A stretch of 15,602 nt of DNA from JALYQB01 sp035640155 (GTDB taxonomy: Bacteria > Actinomycetota > Actinomycetes > Mycobacteriales > Pseudonocardiaceae): positions 1 to 15,602 of the forward strand of contig DASQWR010000232.1 of NCBI GenBank assembly GCA_035640155.1, given 5' to 3'. Within the stretch, counting starts at the first letter, position 1. Every line of letters starts with the position of its first letter. Shown here piece after piece: positions 7,157 through 12,782 of this stretch. A model generated the notes under the pieces. It searched no databases and was not told where the DNA came from. It worked only from the letters and a program-made list of their open reading frames with translations. The position numbers were made by a program, and so were the translations under genes.

Positions 7157-7678
7157 TCAGAGCCGGTTGAACGGCTCCGCGTAGGCGAACGTGCCCGAGA
7201 GTGGCCGATATGCGGAGAGGGTGCGGACCTGGAAGTAGTTGCCCCATCGAGGGTCCGGCGGCGCGACGCCGTACTCCGAGGACGCCCGGAAGCCGTAGCG
7301 CCCGTAGAAGTCGGGTTCGCCCAGCAACGCGACCAGCGCCTCGCCCAGCGCGTCGGCCGCACCGAGCACGCTGTGCATCAAAGCTGCACCCACCCCGCGC
7401 CGCTGCCGGTCGGGCCGCACGGCGAGCGGACCAAGCCCCAGCGCCGACTTGCCGTCGACGCTCCCTCGGGTGCACACCACGTGGCCGACCACCTCGCCGC
7501 TCGCCGGCTCGGCGGCGACCAGGGAGAGCGGGGGCAACCATCCTTCGTCGGCCCGAAGCTCATCGAGCAACGTGACCTCCACCGGGATCTGGTCGGGGGC
7601 ATCGGGTGGAGCGAACGCCGCCGCGACGATGCCCCGGACGTTCTCGACATCGCCTGGCCGTTCCCGTCGTACCAGCAC
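7157..7678 (-). CDS. GNAT-family N-acetyltransferase
   Basis: A 173-residue acetyl-CoA-dependent acyltransferase, YhbS-like. VLVRRERPGDVENVRGIVAAAF opens the fold in the usual way; motif A is LGLGPLAVRPDRQRRGVGAA, with the pyrophosphate-binding R-Q-R-R-G-V-G; and LLGEPDFYGRYGF is the typical later element. The substrate, probably a small amine or protein N-terminus, is unknown. I chose the GTG at 7678 because similarity begins there; the frame is open further upstream but the residues look random. The ribosome site is weak (GGTCGG). The stop abuts the truncated DUF5753 remnant, so the gene's 3' flank is a rearrangement boundary. The next gene on the same strand ends 136 bases upstream. Confidence 0.88.
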   Translation of the reverse strand: MLVRRERPGDVENVRGIVAAAFAPPDAPDQIPVEVTLLDELRADEGWLPPLSLVAAEPASGEVVGHVVCTRGSVDGKSALGLGPLAVRPDRQRRGVGAALMHSVLGAADALGEALVALLGEPDFYGRYGFRASSEYGVAPPDPRWGNYFQVRTLSAYRPLSGTFAYAEPFNRL

Positions 7679-7814
7679 CCGACCATCGTCCGGGTCAGCC
7701 GCGACCTTGGCACCCCGATCAAGGCGCGCCTGATGCAGCTGGCTCGGCCCGCGGTAGTGGAGCGCGCCGCCGCTGGGATCGAACCCGACGGGCGAGTCGC
7801 TGCGGACCGCCCGC

Positions 7815-8684
7815 TCAGGCAAGTACCTCCGCGAGCGAGCAACGCTTTCCGGCAGTGATCGGTTCCGACCAGCGGATCGTGACCTCGTCGGTGGCGCGGT
7901 GCGCGGCGACCGACGCGGTCGCTTCAGCTCTGCTGCGGTGCACCGAGACCTCCGCGGGCACGACCTCGACACCTGTGCTGACCAGCACCACGTGCCGCCA
8001 CACCCCGGGCGTCTTGTCTTCGATTATCTCGGGCAGGCCGTCGAGGCGAGCTTGCGCGGCGGCGTTGTGGTCGGCGGCGCGGGGACATTCGTCCAGCTCT
8101 GCCCAGGCTGCGCGGCAGAGCTCTCGGTACGCAGTTCCGGGCGGACGACCGGGGTCCACCCGGACGGTTGGGCCACCGGGTCCGGAGCCGACCCGGCGGA
8201 GACCGGCTCCGCCCAGCACGTCACGGGGTCCGGTACCAGACGCCTCGCTGCGACGTCGCCCTCCGCGAGATCGAGTCGTCATGTTCACCCAGCACGACGG
8301 CCTCGGCGTCGGCCTGTGCTCGGACTCGCCAGCGGCCCCGGGGATGTGTCCAAGGTGCGGCGCAACCAGCGTCGAGGTGGCTGCGGCGATCGCAGTCAGA
8401 TGCTCCTGCCGACGTTCACAGCATGACGCCTCGTCCTCCGCGAACCGCAGCTGCTGCCGGTACTGCTCCAACACGCCCGCCAGCAGATGCGCCGCGCTGG
8501 CGAGGCTCCCCCAGGGAAGGCCCGCACCGCCGGTGCCGAAGAGCCGTCCCGCTCGGTCCTCGCCCGCGAAGATGCCCCGCCACGTCTCGACGTGATCACT
8601 CGGTAACCAGCCGGGGTCGAGTCGGGTGCCCCAGTTTCCCGGAAGCGTCACGCGCCACGTTACGCGCTCCGTATCCGCCGCCAT
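7815..8684 (-). CDS. Hypothetical protein
   Basis: About 289 residues, no family recognised. The N-terminal third (WGTRLDPGWLP, WRGIFAGEDRAGRLFG, then an alanine-rich helix, HLLAGVLEQYRQQLRFAEDE) and the C-terminal third (AYRELCRAAWAELDECPRAA, DKTPGVWRHVVLVSTGVEVV, VTIRWSEP) look like real protein. The middle third (8200-8340) is arginine/glycine/proline-rich, and a shifted frame there reads better (ADAEAVVLGEHDDSISRRA). So the gene may carry two compensating frameshifts or be two broken pieces. Start: ATG at 8684 has AGGGAG close before it; GTG at 8702 is the alternative. No signal peptide or membrane segment. Confidence 0.55.
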   Translation of the reverse strand: MAADTERVTWRVTLPGNWGTRLDPGWLPSDHVETWRGIFAGEDRAGRLFGTGGAGLPWGSLASAAHLLAGVLEQYRQQLRFAEDEASCCERRQEHLTAIAAATSTLVAPHLGHIPGAAGESEHRPTPRPSCWVNMTTRSRGGRRRSEASGTGPRDVLGGAGLRRVGSGPGGPTVRVDPGRPPGTAYRELCRAAWAELDECPRAADHNAAAQARLDGLPEIIEDKTPGVWRHVVLVSTGVEVVPAEVSVHRSRAEATASVAAHRATDEVTIRWSEPITAGKRCSLAEVLA

Positions 8685-8771
8685 CGTCTCCCTGACAGTC
8701 ACGTGAGGTTCAGCCCTAGTACATGATCAACACCAACGACCCCTATGCGGCGCCTGCACGGTGCCCGTTGC

Positions 8772-9029
8772 TCACTCCCCGGCCCAGACCACCTGCAGCA
8801 CATCCACCCGCTGTTGATCCTCCAAGATCAGATAGGTCACCAGCCCTGCGCCACCTGGACCAAATATGAGTTGCCGCATCGACCCGTCCGGCTTGCTGGC
8901 GACGTAGGGCTGCCCGTTCCACGGGACCAGTTGCATCACCTTGACCGCGTCGTCATAGCCATTCCGCGCCGCTTTAGCCAGCGTGGCGATAGCCGCTTCG
9001 GCCTCGGGATACGGCTCGACGGTGTACAC
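8772..9029 (-). CDS. RelE/ParE-like toxin
   Basis: An 85-residue protein with the small RelE/ParE fold pattern: YTVEPYPEAEAAIATL (first strand and helix, as in toxins that begin near a P-E-A motif), a second helix, LVPWNGQPYVASKPDGSMRQ, then strands LVTYLILEDQQRVDVLQVVW. Family members cleave mRNA at the ribosome or poison gyrase; the key residues are not clear enough here to say which. It starts with GTG 17 bases after the stop of the DUF6247 gene, the usual antitoxin-first order, so the pair is probably cotranscribed. The ribosome site is poor, which may keep toxin output low. Confidence 0.8.
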   Translation of the reverse strand: MYTVEPYPEAEAAIATLAKAARNGYDDAVKVMQLVPWNGQPYVASKPDGSMRQLIFGPGGAGLVTYLILEDQQRVDVLQVVWAGE

Positions 9030-9046
9030 CAGATGGGCGTCGTGGT

Positions 9047-9376
9047 CTACGTACCCAGGTGTTCCCGGAGCAGTTCCTTGATCTCAGCCACCGAAGCTGT
9101 CGCTGGCGCGCGTTCACGGACAGCCAGTGTGTACTCTGCCCTGGCCAGCATGAGCCGGTGCGCTTCGGGATCCGAGTGAGTCATCCAGGCGATTCGCCGC
9201 CACGACCGCAGACAGGCTTCGAGCTTGTCCAGCCGGTAGGTCTCGGCGGCCACCCGCAGCGCCTCCCGGTACTGCTCCTCGAACTCGGGAAGCTCCTCGG
9301 GCAGCAACACGGCCCGGATCTCCTCCGGGGAGGCGTCCGCGAACGGGATCCTGCTGGTGGTTGCGGTGGCCGCCAT
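9047..9376 (-). CDS. DUF6247 family protein, probable antitoxin
   Basis: A 109-residue acidic, helical protein. IPFADASPEEIRAVLLPEEL, then FEEQYREALRVAAETYRLD, then LEACLRSWRRIAWMTHSDPE match the DUF6247 pattern, a family found mainly in actinobacteria just upstream of RelE/ParE-like genes. Its likely role is to bind and neutralise the toxin encoded next; whether it also binds DNA cannot be seen. The ATG at 9376 has no ribosome site but a TAGGCT box seven bases upstream, so translation may be from a leaderless mRNA. Confidence 0.8.
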   Translation of the reverse strand: MAATATTSRIPFADASPEEIRAVLLPEELPEFEEQYREALRVAAETYRLDKLEACLRSWRRIAWMTHSDPEAHRLMLARAEYTLAVRERAPATASVAEIKELLREHLGT

Positions 9377-9383
9377 GGAGGTG

Positions 9384-9389
9384 AGCCTA
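9384..9389 (-). promoter_or_regulatory. Possible -10 box of leaderless toxin-antitoxin transcript
   Basis: TAGGCT (TANNNT type) on the minus strand ends seven bases before the antitoxin ATG, so transcription would begin at or next to the ATG. The preceding CACCTCC is not a ribosome site on this strand, which supports leaderless initiation. No convincing -35 element. Confidence 0.35.
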
Positions 9390-9451
9390 GTCGCTCAGCG
9401 CCTGGCCTCGCAGCAGCTTGCTGGCTCTTGGCGAGTCGACTGATGTGCCGG

Positions 9452-10373
9452 GACCTCATCCAGAGTCACGTCCGGTCGGCGGTGGCGCGATCCGCGATTT
9501 CGATCACGGCCCGGACGAGCACGGCGCCGTCGAGCAGTGCCCGGTCGTTGTGGTCGGCGCCGCGGACCGCCACCAGGACGGTGGGTCCACCGGCGGCCGC
9601 GGCCACCGCGCGGCTCTGGTCGGGCGGCACGATCCCGTCCTCGGTCCCGTACACCACCGTGGTCGGCACCGGGATCTGGGCCAGTGGCTCAGCCACCGGG
9701 TAACGGTCCCGTAGCAGTGCGCTGACCGGCAGGTACGGGTAGTGCGCCCGGCCGACGGCGGCCAGGTCGACGAACGGCGAGCGCAGCAGCAGCCCGGCCG
9801 GCGGGTGCTCGGTGGCCAGCGTGGTGACCACGGCCGCGCCCAGGCTCTCCCCGAAGTACAGCAGCCTGTCCTGCGGCACCCCGTGATTCTGGGTGAGGTA
9901 CCGGTGCGCGGCACGCACGTCTAGCGCCAACCCTGCCTCGCTCGGGCTGCCGGGGTTCCCCCCGTAGCCGCGGTAGTCGAACAGCAGCACGGCCATTCCG
10001 GCGCGCGACAGCGCGGCCGCCAGCGGTGCCCGCAACGACCGGTCGCCCGCGTTGCCGTTGGCCACCAGGACGGTGACATCCCGGTCGGGAGCACCCGCCG
10101 GCACCAGCCAGGCACCGAGTTCCAGCCCGTCCAAGGTGGGCAGCCGGACCTCGCGGGCGCCGGGCAGCACGACGGACACCGGGGGCACCGTGGACGGCTC
10201 CGGGAAGTAGATCAGACGCCGCTGCAACCCCCACCCGGCGCCCACCAGCACGCCGACGACCAAGACCAGCACCAGCCCGGCCACAATCATGAGGGTACGG
10301 ATGTGGCGACGGTAGCGGATGTGGCGCCGTAGCTGGAAGGATCGACGCTCTTGCCAGTCGCTACGCGGTGGCG
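9452..10373 (-). repeat. Hydrolase duplication, copy 2
   Basis: Matches 4189-5273, covering the hydrolase gene, a short 3' flank and about 70 bases upstream of the start (10305-10373). Within the upstream part, a 17-18 base unit GGTA(G)CGGATGTGGCG(A/C)C occurs twice in tandem (10294-10310 and 10311-10328). Confidence 0.75.
9466..10290 (-). CDS. Membrane-anchored alpha/beta hydrolase (copy 2, intact)
   Basis: 274 residues. One N-terminal membrane segment (about 2-21), then QRRLIYFPEP near 23-32, a start typical of Bem46-like alpha/beta hydrolases with an extracytoplasmic domain. The oxyanion region is ANGNAGDRSLRAPL (77-90), followed by LLFDYRGYGGNPG. The nucleophile elbow GESLG gives Ser149; YGTEDGIVP gives Asp218; GADHND gives His247, completing the triad. 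The reaction is ester or amide hydrolysis with unknown substrate. ATG at 10290 is the first start in frame; no ribosome site is seen. It is the intact counterpart of the frameshifted copy at 4202-5052, and both lie downstream of decayed regulators on the same strand, which hints at an ancestral regulator-hydrolase pair. Confidence 0.9.
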   Translation of the reverse strand: MIVAGLVLVLVVGVLVGAGWGLQRRLIYFPEPSTVPPVSVVLPGAREVRLPTLDGLELGAWLVPAGAPDRDVTVLVANGNAGDRSLRAPLAAALSRAGMAVLLFDYRGYGGNPGSPSEAGLALDVRAAHRYLTQNHGVPQDRLLYFGESLGAAVVTTLATEHPPAGLLLRSPFVDLAAVGRAHYPYLPVSALLRDRYPVAEPLAQIPVPTTVVYGTEDGIVPPDQSRAVAAAAGGPTVLVAVRGADHNDRALLDGAVLVRAVIEIADRATADRT

Positions 10374-10670
10374 GTCGGTTGGCGGGCCGCCCAAGGAGGG
10401 AGCAGCTGGCGGCGGTGTTGCCAGGCCAGGTGCAGGGCGGCGGCGGCGCCGGGTGTGAGGCAGCCTGCGTGACGTAGCTGGTTGAGCGTGTTGGCCTCGA
10501 ACGGGACGGCGTGGGTGGGGATCGTGCCTTCGGTGTTCGACCTGGCGACCGAACCGGCGCCGTGCGAGCTGGTTGAGCGCGCCGGCCAGGTCCTCCTGCG
10601 ACAGGCCAGCGTTTTCGCGCAGAGCCACCAAGTCGGCGTTGGGTGTTCGAAGGTCGGCTGGCTGGGCCAT
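10361..10670 (-). pseudogene. Broken XRE-type regulator gene
   Basis: From an ATG at 10670 the reading is MAQPADLRTPNADLVALREN, then AGLSQEDLAGALNQLARRRF, the opening of an actinobacterial XRE helix-turn-helix protein (normal continuation: a GRWERGE-type recognition segment). After residue 41 (near 10548) this frame turns into arginine/proline-rich nonsense. Another frame gives NTLNQLRHAGCLTPGAAAAL and ends at 10361. So a frameshift and probably a deletion removed the recognition helix. It lies just upstream of the intact hydrolase, with its end inside the duplicated upstream block. It is unlikely to bind DNA. Function of the intact form: probably transcriptional control of the neighbour, by inference. 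Confidence 0.55.
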
Positions 10671-10793
10671 GACCGGCACAGTAAGCCGTCTTTCCGATGC
10701 GGACCGAAATGTCCTCTTGATGTCCCCGAGCCGACCCTGCTCTGGGCGCTCAGCGTGGTCATTTGATCTTCTTCCAGCGGCTGCCATTGGTCG

Positions 10794-11021
10794 ATGAGCG
10801 AACCAGTAGGCCCGCACCCGTTCTGGTGGCTGCCGGTGGCCGAGCAACGACACGCGATCCGCGAACGTGACCGCTCCGCACCAACAGGGGCGCCGGTACA
10901 CACCCTGTGCGGCCAGACGTTCGATCACCCGGTTCCTCCCAGCGACGCACAGTGGCTCTGGCCCACCTGTGAGCAGTGCTGGACCGAAGCGTGCAAGGTC
11001 GTCGGTATCCGTCCTCGCTGA
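10794..11021 (+). CDS. Small zinc-finger protein
   Basis: A 75-residue protein common in Pseudonocardiaceae. FWWLPVAEQRHAI is followed by HTLCGQTF and then WLWPTCEQCWTEA, a C...C-x-x-C arrangement with a histidine nearby that can hold one zinc ion. Proteins of this layout are annotated only as zinc-finger proteins; their role is unknown. ATG at 10794; the ribosome site is weak. It diverges from the broken XRE gene and converges with serS, whose stop is 49 bases downstream. Confidence 0.75.
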   Translation: MSEPVGPHPFWWLPVAEQRHAIRERDRSAPTGAPVHTLCGQTFDHPVPPSDAQWLWPTCEQCWTEACKVVGIRPR

Positions 11022-11069
11022 CCCTCGATGTCGTGGTGTGACACCCATCGGAGGGCCCCGTGCTCTCCG

Positions 11070-12332
11070 CTAGGTCCCGTCGAGGACCTCGCGCCCGCCC
11101 AGGTACGGGCGCAGCGCCGCGGGCACCCGCACGGACCCGTCGGCCTGCTGGTGGTTCTCCAGGATCGCGACGATCCAGCGGGTGGTGGCCAGCGTGCCGT
11201 TGAGCGTGGCCGTCACCTGCGGCCGGGAGTCGGCGTCGCGGTAGCGGATGTTCAGCCGCCGGGCCTGGAACGTGGTGCAGTTCGACGTGGACGTGAGCTC
11301 GCGGTAGGTGCCCTGGCTGGGAAACCACGCCTCGCAGTCGAACTTGCGCGCCGCACTCGACCCGAGATCACCAGCGGCGACGTCGATGACCCGGTAGGGC
11401 AACTCGACGGCGGCGAGCATCTGCTCCTCCCAGCCGAGGAGGCGCTCGTGCTCGGCCTCGGCATCGCCGGGGCGGCAGTAGACGAACATCTCGACCTTGT
11501 CGAACTGGTGCACCCGGATGATGCCGCGGGTGTCCTTGCCGTAGGACCCGGCCTCGCGGCGAAAGCACGACGACCAGCCGGCGTAGCGGCGTGGCCCGGC
11601 GGCGAGGTCGAGGATCTCGCCGGCGTGGTACCCCGCGAGGGGCACCTCCGAGGTGCCGACCAGGTACAGGTCGTCGTCGCGCAGCCGGTAGACCTCGGCG
11701 GCGTGCGCGCCCAGGAACCCGGTGCCCTCCATGATCTCGGGTCGGACCAGCACCGGCGGGATCATCAGCGTGAACCCGGTGGCGACGGCCTGCTGGACCG
11801 CGAGCTGCAGCAACCCGAGCTGCAGCTGCGCGCCGAGCCCGGTGAGGAAGTAGAACCGCGCGCCGGACACCTTGGCTCCGCGCTCGGTGTCGAGCAGGCC
11901 CAGCGCGGTGCCGAGCTCGAGGTGGTCCTTCGGCTCGAAGCCGAGCTCGGCCGGCTCGCCGACGTGCTTGAGGACCTCGAAGTCGTCCTCGCCGCCCGCG
12001 GGCACGCCCTCGACGATGAGGTTGGGGATGGCGCGGTGAGCGACGTCGAGGGCGTCCTCGGCGGCGCCCTGCTCGGCCTCGGCCGCCTTGACGTCGGCGG
12101 AGAGCTGCTTGCCGCGGGCGAGGAGCTCCGCACGCTCCGGCCCGCGCGCCTTGCCGACCTGCCTGCCCAGCGCCTTCTGCTCGGCGCGCAGGGCGTCGGC
12201 GGCGGAGATCGCGCTGCGCCGCCGCTCGTCGGCCGCCAGCAGCGCGTCCACCGCGGCGACGTCCGTACCGCGGGCGCGCTGCGAGGCGCGCGCCCGGTCA
12301 GGGTCGTCGCGCAGCGCCTTGAGGTCGATCAC
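11070..12332 (-). CDS. serS: Seryl-tRNA synthetase
   Basis: 420 residues, normal length for bacterial SerRS. It charges tRNA-Ser with serine in the cytoplasm and also supplies Ser-tRNA-Sec where present. MIDLKALRDDPDRARAS is the usual start; residues about 27-100 form the charged, alanine-rich coiled coil that grips the long variable arm of tRNA-Ser. Class II motif 2 reads FRREAGSYGKDTRGIIRVHQ, with GTSEVPLA and HQFDKVEMF around the active site. Motif 3 reads TLNGTLATTRWIVAILENHQ, with the ATP-binding Arg. The start is GTG; a TACGCT box eight bases before it suggests a leaderless message. It diverges from proS, and the gap is filled by decayed hicAB genes. Confidence 0.98.
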   Translation of the reverse strand: MIDLKALRDDPDRARASQRARGTDVAAVDALLAADERRRSAISAADALRAEQKALGRQVGKARGPERAELLARGKQLSADVKAAEAEQGAAEDALDVAHRAIPNLIVEGVPAGGEDDFEVLKHVGEPAELGFEPKDHLELGTALGLLDTERGAKVSGARFYFLTGLGAQLQLGLLQLAVQQAVATGFTLMIPPVLVRPEIMEGTGFLGAHAAEVYRLRDDDLYLVGTSEVPLAGYHAGEILDLAAGPRRYAGWSSCFRREAGSYGKDTRGIIRVHQFDKVEMFVYCRPGDAEAEHERLLGWEEQMLAAVELPYRVIDVAAGDLGSSAARKFDCEAWFPSQGTYRELTSTSNCTTFQARRLNIRYRDADSRPQVTATLNGTLATTRWIVAILENHQQADGSVRVPAALRPYLGGREVLDGT

Positions 12333-12340
12333 GGCCGGTC

Positions 12341-12346
12341 AGCGTA
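12341..12346 (-). promoter_or_regulatory. Possible -10 box of leaderless serS transcript
   Basis: TACGCT on the minus strand, eight bases before the serS GTG, with no ribosome site between. The -35 region is not recognisable. Confidence 0.35.
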
Positions 12347-12394
12347 GTGGCCGCGCTGGACGTGCTGCCGAGGTGGCTGGAGGGTCTTGCGCGG

Positions 12395-12612
12395 TCAGGG
12401 TGCGTCGATCGTGAGTGCTCCGACGGCGGACGGCTCCGGGATCGGGTCACCGTGCTCCCGCATAACCTCGAGATGCCCGGCCATCGCCTTTCGCATGGCG
12501 GACACGCAATCGTCATAGCTCTGCGCGGTGGCAATACATCCGGGCAGATCAGGGCTCAGGCCCCGTACGTGCCATCCTCGGCACGTTCCACAACGACGAC
12601 GTACCCGATCAT
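12395..12612 (-). pseudogene. hicB: hicB-like antitoxin gene with nonsense codon and frameshift
   Basis: The start is intact: GGAGG five bases before an ATG at 12612, then MIGYVVVVERAEDGTYGA. Codon 19 is TGA (12556-12558), where HicB proteins have Trp in G-x-W-x-P-D-L-P-G. Just after it, one base is missing; in the shifted frame the rest continues perfectly as PDLPGCIATAQSYDDCVSAM, then RKAMAGHLEVMREHGDPIPE, ending at 12395. This is the HicB partial RNase-H-like domain of about 70 residues that binds HicA. Two independent lesions within a few bases make it a true pseudogene rather than a sequencing error. The start overlaps the stop of the hicA remnant (ATGA), the normal hicA-hicB arrangement. 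Confidence 0.85.
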
Positions 12613-12695
12613 CGCAGCCTCCGTGTGATGCCAGCTTGTTTCAGGATGCTCCGTTCGGTACCGGGAGATCGTGATCTTTCCGATGGAGAGCCAGG
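12609..12695 (-). pseudogene. hicA: hicA-like toxin gene, C-terminal remnant
   Basis: GTERSILKQAGITRRLR-stop at 12609-12662 is the typical end of a HicA mRNA interferase (usual form: D-L-P-x-G-T-x-R-x-I-L-x-Q-A-G-I). The preceding HRKDHDLP (to about 12695) continues it upstream but in another frame, so one or four bases were lost at about 12663. Nothing resembling the HicA N-terminus (G-x-x-L-L-x-x-L, the catalytic His region) is seen further up, where proS promoter and leader sequence follow instead. The toxin is dead. Its TGA overlaps the ATG of the hicB pseudogene. Confidence 0.7.
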
Positions 12696-12782
12696 AGCGG
12701 ACCGTAACCGGGAGGACTGACGTGCCGGGCGGTCGCTACGCTGCGATTCTCTGCGAGTCGCCGTCCGAGGAGCTCCCGAAAC

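Noticed and set aside
7745..7800. GGGTTCGATCCC on the minus strand, resembling a tRNA T-arm
   Set aside because: The flanking bases do not form the 5-pair T stem, and no acceptor, D or anticodon arm can be drawn.
7058..7858. 266-codon + strand frame across the GNAT gene
   Set aside because: Antisense of GNAT and the DUF5753 remnant; no protein character.
11028..12347. Long + strand frame (439 codons) opposite serS
   Set aside because: It mirrors the serS coding strand; its composition is the usual shadow of a high-GC gene and it has no family pattern.
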